Positions 8,508-17,063 of a stretch of 42,815 nt of DNA are shown piece after piece. Where the stretch lies: contig JBCBYO010000028.1 in assembly GCA_039815825.1 (NCBI GenBank), positions 1-42,815 of the forward strand. Reading direction: 5' to 3'. Source of the stretch: JBCBDX01 sp039815825 (lineage in GTDB: Bacteria; Pseudomonadota; Alphaproteobacteria; Rhizobiales; Rhizobiaceae). A program made the position numbers and the translations under genes. The notes beneath the pieces were generated by a model. The model saw only the letters and a program-made list of their open reading frames with translations. It had not been told where the DNA came from and did not search any database. Position 1 is the first letter of the stretch. Each line of letters begins with the position of its first letter.

Positions 8508-9725
8508 TTGGCTGATTTTCACCAGAACGGATATGTCGCAACGCTTCACAATTTGCGAACCCGCAGCGACGAGGAACTGGAACGCGAGTTGGACGCGATT
8601 GCGCAAACACAGCGCATCACACTCATCCTGCCCTCGCTCTATTCCGAACTGCAAACCGATGCATTGCCCCTCATTTTGGACGAACTGTCCAAGGTCGAAT
8701 TCATCAACCACATTGTGATCGGTTTGGACCGCGCCACACGCGATGAATATCTCCACGCAAAGGATTTCTTTTCCCGCCTGCCCCAAGCTCACTCACTGCT
8801 TTGGAATGATGGCCCACGGCTGAAAGCCATCGATGCGCGTTTGGCAGCCGCAGGCTTGTCGCCGGAGGAAATGGGAAAGGGCCGCAATGTCTGGTACTGC
8901 ATCGGCTACACATTGGCACAGGCTGACAGCGACGTAATCGCACTGCATGATTGCGACATCGTCACTTACTCAAAAGACATGCTGGCAAGACTGGTTTATC
9001 CGGTGGCCAACCCCGCCTTCCCTTACCAATTCTGCAAAGGCTACTATCCGCGAACAGCCGATGGCACCATGAATGGGCGCGTTGTGCGGTTGCTTATCGC
9101 GCCACTGCTACTAGCCTTGCGCAATACAATCGGGCCACAGGAGTATCTAAGTTATCTGCGCGGCTTCCGCTATCCATTGGCCGGTGAGTTTGCCATGCGC
9201 ACGGCGATACTCCCCGACATGCGCATTCCGTCCGACTGGGGACTTGAGATCGGAACCCTTTCAGAAGCATGGCGCAACCTGGCACCGCGCGCGGTTTGCC
9301 AAGTGGAAATCGCGGACAATTATGACCACAAGCACCAGCCTTTGTCGGAGGAAAACGCGACCAAGGGCCTGTCGCGCATGTCGACCGACATCTGTAAAGC
9401 CATCTTCCGAAAACTCGCCACCGACGGACAAGTCTTCTCAAGCGCGACCTTCCGCGCGCTCAAGGCCAGCTACTTCCGCATCGCGCTCGATTTCGTCGAA
9501 ACCTACTACAATGATGCGAAAATGAATGGCCTGCATGTGGACCGCCACAAGGAAGAAAAGGCCGTGGAGCTGTTTGCCCGCAACATCATGGAGGCCGGAG
9601 ATCGCTTCCTGAACAACCCAATGGAAACGCCTTTCATCCCTTCATGGAGCCGCGTGCAGGCCGCTGATCCGGACCTTATGCGTGAAATTGTTGAAGCGGT
9701 GAGAGCCGATGAGGAAGAGGTGTAA
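8508..9725 (+). CDS. gpgS: Glucosyl-3-phosphoglycerate synthase (GT81-like)
   Basis: A 405-residue GT-A fold glycosyltransferase resembling GpgS enzymes, which transfer glucose from an NDP-glucose to 3-phosphoglycerate. Visible signatures are LILPSLYSE at the nucleotide-binding start, the metal-binding ALHDCDIVTY (DxD equivalent, near residue 147), FCKGYYPR, FRYPLAGEFA and PSDWGLEIG followed by a His-rich DNYDHKHQ stretch. The start is TTG, 2 bp after the phosphatase stop, with GGGG just upstream, implying coupled translation. The product would be dephosphorylated by the adjacent HAD protein to glucosylglycerate, an osmolyte known in salt-stressed, nitrogen-limited marine bacteria. A mannosyl-specific enzyme (MpgS) is less likely because those belong to a different family (GT55). 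Confidence 0.87.
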   Translation: MADFHQNGYVATLHNLRTRSDEELERELDAIAQTQRITLILPSLYSELQTDALPLILDELSKVEFINHIVIGLDRATRDEYLHAKDFFSRLPQAHSLLWNDGPRLKAIDARLAAAGLSPEEMGKGRNVWYCIGYTLAQADSDVIALHDCDIVTYSKDMLARLVYPVANPAFPYQFCKGYYPRTADGTMNGRVVRLLIAPLLLALRNTIGPQEYLSYLRGFRYPLAGEFAMRTAILPDMRIPSDWGLEIGTLSEAWRNLAPRAVCQVEIADNYDHKHQPLSEENATKGLSRMSTDICKAIFRKLATDGQVFSSATFRALKASYFRIALDFVETYYNDAKMNGLHVDRHKEEKAVELFARNIMEAGDRFLNNPMETPFIPSWSRVQAADPDLMREIVEAVRADEEEV

Positions 9726-9728
9726 TTC

Positions 9729-10433
9729 TTGATCGCGCTGGCAGCTATTATCGGTTCGCTCATGTGCGCAGCGTCGCTAATCATGCAGATTGGTTTAGCG
9801 CTTGGCGCTCCATGGGGCGAATATGCCAATGGTGGCAAATTTCCGGGCGTGCTTCCTATGCCGATGCGTTTCGCAGCTGTCGTTCAGGGCAGCATTCTTG
9901 TCTTTATCGCACTCACTTTGCTGGAGGCGGCGGGGCTGACAAACCTCGGCTTTGCTAAATGGACGATCTGGGTTGCACTCGGCATTTGCCTGCTAACTTG
10001 CATTTTGAACTGGGTTACGCTTTCCAAAAAGGAACGCCGCCTTTGGGGCCGAACTACGACGATCCTCTTGCTCTCAGCGCTTATCGTCTTTTTGGCACCG
10101 ATCGGCCATGCAAACAGCACAACACTCGGCGAGTACGCCTGCCCGGATGCCGGTATATTTGATGTTTATGCAAGTAACGGAAAAGTGCGCGGCGCAACCC
10201 TGCACAAACTCTCAGGCGGCAACATCGCGCTTTACCCGCTCGCACCACCAAAAGATATTATGCGGCTGGAATGGGCCAATCTCTTTGGCGCAGGATACCG
10301 GGCCGGAGACCTTTACTTCTTCGAATCGTCAGAAGGCCGTCACGAACTCGTGCACACACCAACCAACACACGAGTCGATTGCTTACCTAACCCGGCTTCA
10401 CCCAGAGCCATTCAAAAAAGGCCTGCGGGTTAA
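9729..10433 (+). CDS. Four-TM membrane protein with C-terminal MliC-like domain
   Basis: A 234-residue protein starting with TTG, 3 bp after gpgS. Four hydrophobic segments lie at about 2-26, 47-68, 76-97 and 109-126. They are followed by about 100 polar residues with a Cys pair: EYACPDAG at the start and TRVDCLP at the end. Between them, GAGYRAGDLYFFESSEGR resembles the closing part of MliC/PliC lysozyme inhibitors (the family pattern has S/G-x-RY then L-x-F and a final Cys). The C-terminal domain is probably periplasmic. Function is unknown; its place between the synthesis and degradation genes of glucosylglycerate suggests an envelope or osmotic-stress role. Its stop overlaps the convergent phosphorylase gene by 4 bp. 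Confidence 0.72.
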   Translation: MIALAAIIGSLMCAASLIMQIGLALGAPWGEYANGGKFPGVLPMPMRFAAVVQGSILVFIALTLLEAAGLTNLGFAKWTIWVALGICLLTCILNWVTLSKKERRLWGRTTTILLLSALIVFLAPIGHANSTTLGEYACPDAGIFDVYASNGKVRGATLHKLSGGNIALYPLAPPKDIMRLEWANLFGAGYRAGDLYFFESSEGRHELVHTPTNTRVDCLPNPASPRAIQKRPAG

Positions 10434-12235
10434 GCCCCCCGGTTCGTCACCCAACGACACTGATACGGTTTAAATATAATATCGCCGCCATCGGCGCGCA
10501 CGCTCTCACCCGATAAAAGATCAACCCACTCATCCCCACCAATCAGATTGATCGACAAGACCGGCAAACGAACTTCGTTTTTCGTCACATTATGCATGGC
10601 AAATATGGACTGATCACGGTCGATCGATTGCCGCCAGAAGCCAAAAATCTCTTCGCCAAACTGCATGGTGAATTGGGTGCCGTTCGGATGGAATGCCGAC
10701 TGATCACACCGTATGCCGATCCGCCGCTTCATCTCCGCCAAAACACGGGCATTAACGCTATCCTGGTCCTCCAACAATGCGCGCAGCTGCCCATAATCCC
10801 ATCGCCGCCGATTGATTGATCGGTTCAGGCCAGTTTTCTCAACGCCCTCATGATGGTTTGCGGTAGCAAGCAATGAATGAACATAAAAAGCCGGGATGCC
10901 TTCCAAAGCCATTTGGATTGTTTGAGTAGCCAGGAAGCGCTCAACCTGCCACTCATCAACCCCGTCAAACGTACCCTTCATCGCATCAAAGAAGGTGATG
11001 TTCAGCTCATAGGGGCGCTGCGAGCCATCGGGCATCGCGCGCATCGAAACCTTGCCACCAAACTGATCGACAGTCTGCACAATGCGGCCAAGATCTTCAT
11101 CGGCAATCATGCCCTCACCGCCCCGCACCCCTATGCCGTCATGGCTGGCGGTAAAGTTCAAATAGGCGCAGCCAAGTTGGGCTGGCGGCATCGCCATTTG
11201 CCAACGGTTCAAGAGCTCCGCCGAGCCGGACCACATGGCATGCAACATCAAAGGTGGCAGCGTGAAATTGTAAATCGCATGGGCTTCGTTTCGATTGCCG
11301 AAATAAGAAAGGTTCTCCTTGTTGGGGACGTTCGTCTCGGTCAGAAGCACGATATCCTCTTGGGCATAGTCGACCAAAACCCGCATCAGCCGAACAATGG
11401 TATGCGTTTGCGGCAAATGGATCGAAGAGGTGCCGATTTCCTTCCAGATAAATGCGACCGCGTCCAACCGTATGATCCGCACACCATTTTCAATGTGGAG
11501 CCGCATGATACGGATGAACTCGAGCAACACTTCAGGATTGGAAAAATCCAAATCAATCTGATCGTGTGAGAACGTGCACCACACGTGTTGCTCGCCATCG
11601 GCGGTGTCGACCTTGCGCAAAAGCGGATGCGCACGGGGGCGCACAACATCACTTAGGTCATCATCTGGCGAGGCCGTGAAAAAGAAATCTTTCCACGGCT
11701 CATGGCCTTGCAGAAATCCGTTGAACCAAGTCGATTGCGAAGAAACATGATTGAGCACCAGATCGCTCATCAGCGTGAAGTCTTGGGCGATGCGGCTAAT
11801 GTCTTCCCAGTCACCAAGCGAAGAATTGACCAGCCGGTAATCAGTCACCGAAAAACCATCGTCTGATGTGAACGGAAAGAACGGGAGAATATGCACGCCA
11901 TTGATGGTGTCGGCCACATAACGGTTCAAAAAATCATTGAGCAGGTCCAGAGGCTTATGGGTCCCGTCAACGAACGTGTTGCCGTAGGTAATCATCAGGC
12001 AATCCTGCTCGTTCCAAAGCGTGTTGCCGGGCGTGCGCGCACGCTGGCGAGATTTCATATCGCCCGGCCAAAACGCATCACACACCCTTTGAACCAGCGC
12101 TTCCGTATCGTGATCTGGATAAACGAACTCAACAAGCGGTCCCAAGCGGGCACGCACCTGTCTGTTCTCGCCTTGTGTGGCGGCACGGCGAAGCGTGCGG
12201 CGCGGCCGTGAACCTGGCGTAAGTCTGCTGTCCAC
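10430..12235 (-). CDS. GH13_18 phosphorylase, probably glucosylglycerate phosphorylase
   Basis: A 601-residue alpha-amylase-superfamily enzyme of the sucrose phosphorylase subfamily. It shows VHILPFFPFTSDDGFSVTDY (substrate pocket of this subfamily), LVLNHVS, the nucleophile Asp in RLDAVAF (near 259), the acid/base Glu in LLTETN (near 299) and ASHDGIGVR with the third Asp (near 367). Members cleave sucrose, sucrose 6-phosphate, glucosylglycerol or glucosylglycerate with phosphate, giving glucose 1-phosphate. Because gpgP and gpgS are immediately convergent, glucosylglycerate is the best-supported substrate, which would make this the catabolic arm. The GTG start at 12235 has GGGGAT upstream; a shorter start is possible. 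Sucrose remains the main alternative. Confidence 0.88.
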   Translation of the reverse strand: MDSRLTPGSRPRRTLRRAATQGENRQVRARLGPLVEFVYPDHDTEALVQRVCDAFWPGDMKSRQRARTPGNTLWNEQDCLMITYGNTFVDGTHKPLDLLNDFLNRYVADTINGVHILPFFPFTSDDGFSVTDYRLVNSSLGDWEDISRIAQDFTLMSDLVLNHVSSQSTWFNGFLQGHEPWKDFFFTASPDDDLSDVVRPRAHPLLRKVDTADGEQHVWCTFSHDQIDLDFSNPEVLLEFIRIMRLHIENGVRIIRLDAVAFIWKEIGTSSIHLPQTHTIVRLMRVLVDYAQEDIVLLTETNVPNKENLSYFGNRNEAHAIYNFTLPPLMLHAMWSGSAELLNRWQMAMPPAQLGCAYLNFTASHDGIGVRGGEGMIADEDLGRIVQTVDQFGGKVSMRAMPDGSQRPYELNITFFDAMKGTFDGVDEWQVERFLATQTIQMALEGIPAFYVHSLLATANHHEGVEKTGLNRSINRRRWDYGQLRALLEDQDSVNARVLAEMKRRIGIRCDQSAFHPNGTQFTMQFGEEIFGFWRQSIDRDQSIFAMHNVTKNEVRLPVLSINLIGGDEWVDLLSGESVRADGGDIIFKPYQCRWVTNRGA

Positions 12236-12446
12236 TACGCGTATCCCCTATTTTTATGCAGGCGCTCACAAAATCCCAACATGCAATCGCTTTCAAGCCG
12301 CGGGGGACTCCAATTCGCCTAATTGATAAGATCGCTGATGTTACGTGACTGAAAAGTTCCAGCGTCCGCGCACTTTGTCCATCAAGGCGCTTTGGCGCAA
12401 GAAGCATTTCTGCGGTTTAGAGGGCTGCAACATATGCAATCGGCAA

Positions 12447-12474
12447 AACATGCCGGTAGATTATCCGGCATGTT
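12447..12474 (-). terminator. Intrinsic terminator-like hairpin after the aminotransferase gene
   Basis: A perfect 10-bp inverted repeat, AACATGCCGG and CCGGCATGTT, with an 8-nt loop, begins 21 bp beyond the minus-strand stop at 12496. In minus-strand reading the stem ends in a short run of four T. It is probably the transcription terminator of the aminotransferase gene, although the T run is short. Confidence 0.6.
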
Positions 12475-12495
12475 CTCCAGAAGGTCGGTAAAACG

Positions 12496-13698
12496 CTACC
12501 GACAGGCAGCGCAGAACCGCTGGATACGCTCACATGCTTCAGTGAGCGCTTCGGTCGACGTTGCATAGGAAATACGGAAGTTCGGGCCGAGGCCAAAAGC
12601 CGAACCGTGCACAACCGCAACACCTTCGCTTTCCAACAATTCGGTCACAAAATCCTCGTCTGTTTCCAACACCTTGCCGCTTGGGGCTGTTTTGCCCATC
12701 AAACCTGCACAAGAAGGATAGACGTAGAATGCGCCTTCCGGCATCGGGCACTCAATGCCCACCGCCTGATTGAGCATGGACACAACCAAGTCGCGACGCT
12801 GCTCGAAGATTTCACGGCGCTCTGGTATGAAATCCTGTGTGCCGTTCAATGCTTCTACCGATGCCCACTGCGCGATCGAACAAGTACCAGATGTTTGCTG
12901 ACCCTGTATTTTGGTCATCGCCTTGATCAATTCCAACGGCCCTCCAGCATAACCGATCCGCCAGCCAGTCATGGCATAAGCTTTCGAAACGCCGTTCATG
13001 GTCAGCGTGCGCTCATAGAGCTTGGGTTCAATTTGCGCTGGCGTGAAGTACTCAAAATCACCGTAGCAAAGATGCTCATACATATCATCGGTGAGCACCC
13101 ACACATGGGGATGCCTTAGCAGAACATCGGTCAGCGCTTTCAGCTCATCTTTGGAGTAGGCGGCGCCAGAAGGGTTGGAGGGCGAGTTAAAGATGAACCA
13201 TTTTGTTTTCGGCGTAATTGCGGCTTCAAGCGCATCAGGCGTCAGCTTGAATTTGTTCTCCAATGTCGCTTCGACAAAGACAGGTTCACCGCCGTTGAGC
13301 AGGACCATATCCGGGTAAGAGACCCAATAAGGCGCAGGAATAATGACCTCATCGCCCGCGTTCAACGTTGCGGCAAAGGCGTTGTACAAAACCTGCTTGC
13401 CCCCGGTACCAACAATGACTTGGTCCGGTGAGTAATCCAGGTCGTTCTCACGCTTAAATTTTGCGGAGATCGCCTGGCGCAGCTCGATGATGCCAGGAAC
13501 GGCGGTATATTTTGTTTCGCCGCGACTAATCGCATCAACCGCTGCCGCCTTGATATTATCCGGCGTATCAAAGTCCGGTTCGCCAGCACCAAGACCTATG
13601 ACATCATGGCCGGCCGTCTTTAATTCACGCGCCTTTGTCGAAACCGCAATCGTTGCGGACGGTTTCACACGGGCAAGGGCGTCAGACAGGAAGGCCAT
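12496..13698 (-). CDS. aatA: Aspartate aminotransferase, class I fold (AspC/AatA type)
   Basis: A 400-residue PLP enzyme of the Ib aspartate aminotransferase group that exchanges amino groups between aspartate and 2-oxoglutarate; some alphaproteobacterial members also act on prephenate. The start at 13698 is chosen because GGAGAG lies 4 bp upstream; an ATG at 13716 lacks this. Signatures are LGAGEPDFDTP near the N-terminus, GGKQVLYNA, FNSPSNPSGA, TDDMYEHL and the PLP lysine in NGVSKAYAMTGWRIGY (near 238), plus a C-terminal FRISYA with the carboxylate-binding Arg. Length is normal. It is transcribed alone, divergent from an EAL gene, with a terminator-like hairpin downstream. Confidence 0.95.
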   Translation of the reverse strand: MAFLSDALARVKPSATIAVSTKARELKTAGHDVIGLGAGEPDFDTPDNIKAAAVDAISRGETKYTAVPGIIELRQAISAKFKRENDLDYSPDQVIVGTGGKQVLYNAFAATLNAGDEVIIPAPYWVSYPDMVLLNGGEPVFVEATLENKFKLTPDALEAAITPKTKWFIFNSPSNPSGAAYSKDELKALTDVLLRHPHVWVLTDDMYEHLCYGDFEYFTPAQIEPKLYERTLTMNGVSKAYAMTGWRIGYAGGPLELIKAMTKIQGQQTSGTCSIAQWASVEALNGTQDFIPERREIFEQRRDLVVSMLNQAVGIECPMPEGAFYVYPSCAGLMGKTAPSGKVLETDEDFVTELLESEGVAVVHGSAFGLGPNFRISYATSTEALTEACERIQRFCAACR

Positions 13699-13826
13699 TT
13701 TTCTCTCCATTGGCATTAGGTTTCAGTCTCAGCAAAGACCACCGCCGCTTTTGCGCCAAGGAAATAGGAAACACAAGCGATGTCGTACTGGCACGGCACA
13801 TAACGAAGTGTTAACCATAAATTCAG

Positions 13827-13852
13827 GCTTGTCGGACAAAGTCCGCACAAGC
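13827..13852 (+). promoter_or_regulatory. Hairpin in the leader of the stand-alone EAL gene
   Basis: GCTTGTCGGAC, AAA, GTCCGCACAAGC forms an 11-bp stem with one bulged base, ending 21 bp upstream of the ATG at 13874. It lies in the 175-bp divergent region between the aminotransferase and EAL genes. It could be an operator or an mRNA structure affecting translation. It lacks a T run in either direction, so a terminator is unlikely. Confidence 0.45.
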
Positions 13853-13873
13853 CACGTGTTTTAGAGGGATAAC

Positions 13874-14722
13874 ATGGCACTGCCCCAACCCATCACCGAG
13901 ACACAAACTCTTCCAGACGGCCATTTCCGTGCTCGCTTTCTGGAAGTTAATCTGCATTCAGCCTTCCAGCCGATCTTTCGGCTAGTCAACAATGAGCCAG
14001 TCCTGTTTGCCTGCGAAGGCCTTGCCCGCCCGTTTGTCGACGGCTTGCCGCTCACGCCCTATCAGTTCTTTTCAAAGCTGAAGTCAGACGAACTCGTCGA
14101 AGCGGAGCAAGTGCTACGGCAACTACATTTGCGCAATGCACGTTCGCTACCCCGCCAAGCGCGTCGACTGTTCCTCAATTTCGATCCAGGCGCGATGCGA
14201 TCCATGCAGGACATCACACCTGAAATCGATTTGATCAGCAAAGAAATGCGCGACTCTGGTTTGCAGCCAAATGATATCATTTGCGAAATCGTCGAGCGTG
14301 CCGCCTTTGATGGTGCAGTCCTGAAAGAATTTGTCTATGCGCTGCGCGCTCGAGGCTTTGTTATTGCCATTGATGATTACGGTTCGGAACATGCGGACGC
14401 CGCCCGGGTGAAGGCACTGGTACCGGATATCGTCAAAATGGAAGGCAGTGTCGTTCGAACGCGGATGGCCACGCCAGAAGGTTTCGCCGTACTTGTCGAG
14501 CAAGTACAGTCGTTTGCCAAAGACGGGATCCTTACGCTCCTGGAAGGACTGGAAACGCCGTGGCATCTTGAGTTGGCGCTGAAATCCGGCGCAGCCTATG
14601 CGCAAGGTTTCATCCTGGGCGTACCCCAAATCGTCCCATGTGATTTCAGCGATTGGATCGATAAAAAGACGCCCGAAGCAAACGGGCATGAAACACTCGG
14701 CCGGGTGAAATTCTTCAAGTGA
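13874..14722 (+). CDS. Stand-alone EAL-domain protein, divergent
   Basis: A 282-residue cytoplasmic protein consisting of one EAL domain (about 25-255). The catalytic set is recognisable but shifted from consensus: EGLAR at 48-52 in place of EALxR, LNFDP for the Asn, EIVER for the second Glu, IDDYGS for the double Asp, VKMEG in place of LKID, and LLEGLE and YAQGFILG at the end. The metal and general-base residues seem present, but the loop after DDYG differs strongly from the usual GTGYSSL, so activity and dimer control are uncertain. It might be a low-activity phosphodiesterase or a c-di-GMP-binding effector. The stop overlaps the ATG of the GST gene (TGATG), indicating coupling. Confidence 0.88.
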   Translation: MALPQPITETQTLPDGHFRARFLEVNLHSAFQPIFRLVNNEPVLFACEGLARPFVDGLPLTPYQFFSKLKSDELVEAEQVLRQLHLRNARSLPRQARRLFLNFDPGAMRSMQDITPEIDLISKEMRDSGLQPNDIICEIVERAAFDGAVLKEFVYALRARGFVIAIDDYGSEHADAARVKALVPDIVKMEGSVVRTRMATPEGFAVLVEQVQSFAKDGILTLLEGLETPWHLELALKSGAAYAQGFILGVPQIVPCDFSDWIDKKTPEANGHETLGRVKFFK

Positions 14723-15345
14723 TGCAGCCGTTCACCCTATGGTCGATGCCCTCATCGGGCAACTCCTACAAAGTGCGCCTACTTCTGGCGCACCTTGGTG
14801 TGAATTACCGGCACCACGCAGCAGAAGCCGGTACCGGCATAACAAGCAGCGCTGAGTTCCGGGCCTTGAACCCGGATGGAAAAGTGCCGCTGGTCGAATT
14901 TGAGAACGGCCAAACGCTGCGCGAAAGCAACGCTATCCTCATCTATTTTGGCCTTGGAACCGACTGGCTACCCGAAGACCGCTTAAGCCACGCCCGTGTG
15001 ATGCAATGGATGTTCTTTGAACAGTACAATCATGAACCCGCAATTGCGGTCCGTGCTGGTATATTAACCTATGAGGATCGTGCTCATCTGCGCACCCCGT
15101 CGGTCCTGGATCCACTTCTGGAAAAAGGCCACGCGGCGTTGGCGACCATGGACCGCCAGCTTGAAGAAAGTCCGTTTTTGGCGGGCTACACCCCTACCCT
15201 CGCTGACATCTGCCTTTACGCATACACCCATTCAGCAGGATCAAAAGGCGGCTTTGACATGGATCGGTTTTCTGCCATTCGACGATGGCTGGATGACATG
15301 TCATCAATGCCCAAACATGTGATACTCGATTGGCTGCCATCCTAG
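14722..15345 (+). CDS. Glutathione S-transferase
   Basis: A 207-residue protein with a thioredoxin-like N-terminal domain (FTLWSMPSSGNSYKVRLLLA, with Ser/Tyr candidates for glutathione activation, then KVPLVEF and LRESNAIL carrying the cis-Pro and Ser that hold the gamma-glutamyl group) and an all-helical C-terminal domain (about 85-205) containing the family motif LADICLYAYTH. It conjugates or reduces electrophilic compounds with glutathione; the substrate is unknown. ATG 14722 overlaps the EAL stop as TGATG; an in-frame GTG at 14719 is the alternative. Coupling to an EAL gene has no obvious functional explanation. Confidence 0.92.
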   Translation: MQPFTLWSMPSSGNSYKVRLLLAHLGVNYRHHAAEAGTGITSSAEFRALNPDGKVPLVEFENGQTLRESNAILIYFGLGTDWLPEDRLSHARVMQWMFFEQYNHEPAIAVRAGILTYEDRAHLRTPSVLDPLLEKGHAALATMDRQLEESPFLAGYTPTLADICLYAYTHSAGSKGGFDMDRFSAIRRWLDDMSSMPKHVILDWLPS

Positions 15346-15449
15346 CCGCCTCATTCTTGTCATATTATCGCCACGCCACCTCCTTAGCATGACCTCACTC
15401 GCGCCGGCTTTGAGCGGCAAAGTCACTTGTAGACGAGGGCAACGCTACA

Positions 15450-15776
15450 ATGATATTTCCAGCACAACACACTATCAAAACCATTGATCGAACGAACGCG
15501 CCGCTAAGAAAGGTCTTACTTTTCAAAGCACTCACGGCTGCTCCACTCCTTTCACTGTCGAGTTCACCGGCTTTCGCATCGGCGAGCGTTATGACGGACA
15601 AGGAAGTCGTGGCGCTCGCAACGATGATCGCTGCGCCCGTCACAAGCGGCGAGATCAGTTGGATAGCCAACGCCTTGATTATGACGGCAGCATTTTGCGT
15701 GATGAGCACCATGGCATTCATCTTGAGCCGTTCGCTCAAGCGCGACTTGGAGATAGCTGGGCGCAGCCGACCTTGA
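15450..15776 (+). CDS. Small secreted or membrane protein, hypothetical
   Basis: A 108-residue frame with a possible signal peptide (basic residues, then a hydrophobic stretch ending SSSPAFASA, about 20-45) and a later transmembrane segment (about 70-92) followed by positively charged SRSLKRD. These features suggest a real inner-membrane protein. No family was recognised and the ribosome binding site is weak (GAGGGC about 12 bp before ATG). A long frame on the opposite strand is the main reason for caution. Confidence 0.45.
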   Translation: MIFPAQHTIKTIDRTNAPLRKVLLFKALTAAPLLSLSSSPAFASASVMTDKEVVALATMIAAPVTSGEISWIANALIMTAAFCVMSTMAFILSRSLKRDLEIAGRSRP

Positions 15777-15891
15777 AGTGAAACGATGCGCCATCGACAA
15801 TTTCATCATCAACCGCGCGCTTTGCGTTGGAACAAGGAAGCATGTCACCTATCTGGTGAGTTAACACCAAACGCTCCAGAAAGGATGCATA

Positions 15892-17043
15892 ATGCTTCGT
15901 TCTCCGCGCTTCGCGTTTCCAGTTCTTCTCGCACTATCGGCAAGCGGCCATGCATTGGCCCAAACTGCCACCGTCAACGTTGACGGTGGCGTATCGCTCA
16001 ATGTGGCTGTTGTCGCCGAGGGTTTGCAACATCCGTGGGGCGTTGACACGCTGCCAAACGGCGAACTGATCGTAACGGAACGCGAAGGCACAATGCGGAT
16101 TGTGTTTGATGGCGCACTGTCAGAACCAGTGCGCGGCCTGCCGCGCATCGCGGTGAATGGCCAAGGTGGCTTATTGGATGTCGCGGTCGATCCTGATTTT
16201 GGCATCACACGCCGGATCTTCTTTTCGTTCTCCGAAAGGGGCGCGCGCGGCCTGGGGACAGCGGTGGCAACTGGCCTGCTCAATGACTGGGAGACCAACA
16301 CCCCCCGGCTAACTGATGTCGAAACGATATTTTCAATGAACCAGAAGTCGCGCGGCGGTCGCCACTTCGGATCACGTATCGCATTTGCCCCCGACGGTAC
16401 GCTTTTCATCACCACCGGCGATCGGGGCGACGCACCGAGATCGCAGGATTTTTCAGATCACGCAGGTGCCGTCATTCGCATCAATAAAGATGGATCAATT
16501 CCATCCGACAATCCGTTTCTCGGCCAAAGCAACGTAGCCCCCGAACTTTACTCAAAGGGTCACCGCAACATACAGGGTGCAGATATTGATCCGACAACCG
16601 GCTTGCTATGGACCGTTGAGCATGGCGCCCGCGGCGGCGACGAGATCAATCAGCCGGAAGCAGGCTTGAATTACGGATGGCCGGTTATCTCCTATGGTCG
16701 CCACTATTCCGGTCAACGCATTGGCGAGGGCACCGAAAAAGCTGGCCTTGAACAACCCAAATATTATTGGGATCCATCCATCGCACCATCTGGCCTCGCC
16801 GTTTATGACGGCGATATGTTCCCCGAATGGGAAGGCGATTTGCTGGTTGGTGCGCTGCGCAGCCAGCTGATGACACGGCTTGAGCGCGACGAGAACGGCC
16901 AAATTGTACGCGAAGAACAAATGTTTGCCGGGCAATTCGGACGGGTCCGCGACATTGAAGTCGCCGCCGATGGGTCGATATTTATCGCCATTGACGCCAA
17001 TCCGGGCGAAATCCTGCACATAATGCGGGCCAATGGTAGCTGA
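15892..17043 (+). CDS. PQQ-dependent soluble aldose sugar dehydrogenase-like protein
   Basis: A 383-residue exported beta-propeller. A signal peptide ends near residue 23 (HALAQ). The propeller carries LQHPWGVDTLPNGELIVTER, GQGGLLDVAVDPDF, HFGSRIAFAPDGTLFITTG, SKGHRNIQG and EHGARGGDEIN then NYGWPV, all typical of the GDH-B/YliI (Asd) family, where His, Arg and Gln residues around PQQ oxidise aldoses in the periplasm. Length fits YliI-type enzymes. An AAGGA element precedes the ATG. A PQQ synthesis operon is not in the window, so cofactor supply cannot be judged. A DUF1499 gene follows 20 bp downstream. Confidence 0.93.
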   Translation: MLRSPRFAFPVLLALSASGHALAQTATVNVDGGVSLNVAVVAEGLQHPWGVDTLPNGELIVTEREGTMRIVFDGALSEPVRGLPRIAVNGQGGLLDVAVDPDFGITRRIFFSFSERGARGLGTAVATGLLNDWETNTPRLTDVETIFSMNQKSRGGRHFGSRIAFAPDGTLFITTGDRGDAPRSQDFSDHAGAVIRINKDGSIPSDNPFLGQSNVAPELYSKGHRNIQGADIDPTTGLLWTVEHGARGGDEINQPEAGLNYGWPVISYGRHYSGQRIGEGTEKAGLEQPKYYWDPSIAPSGLAVYDGDMFPEWEGDLLVGALRSQLMTRLERDENGQIVREEQMFAGQFGRVRDIEVAADGSIFIAIDANPGEILHIMRANGS

Positions 17044-17063
17044 CGAACAATAGGGATAATTCC

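Noticed and set aside
11386..11652. Minus-strand frame inside the phosphorylase gene
   Set aside because: It is a shifted frame of the GH13 enzyme that keeps all its catalytic motifs in the main frame.
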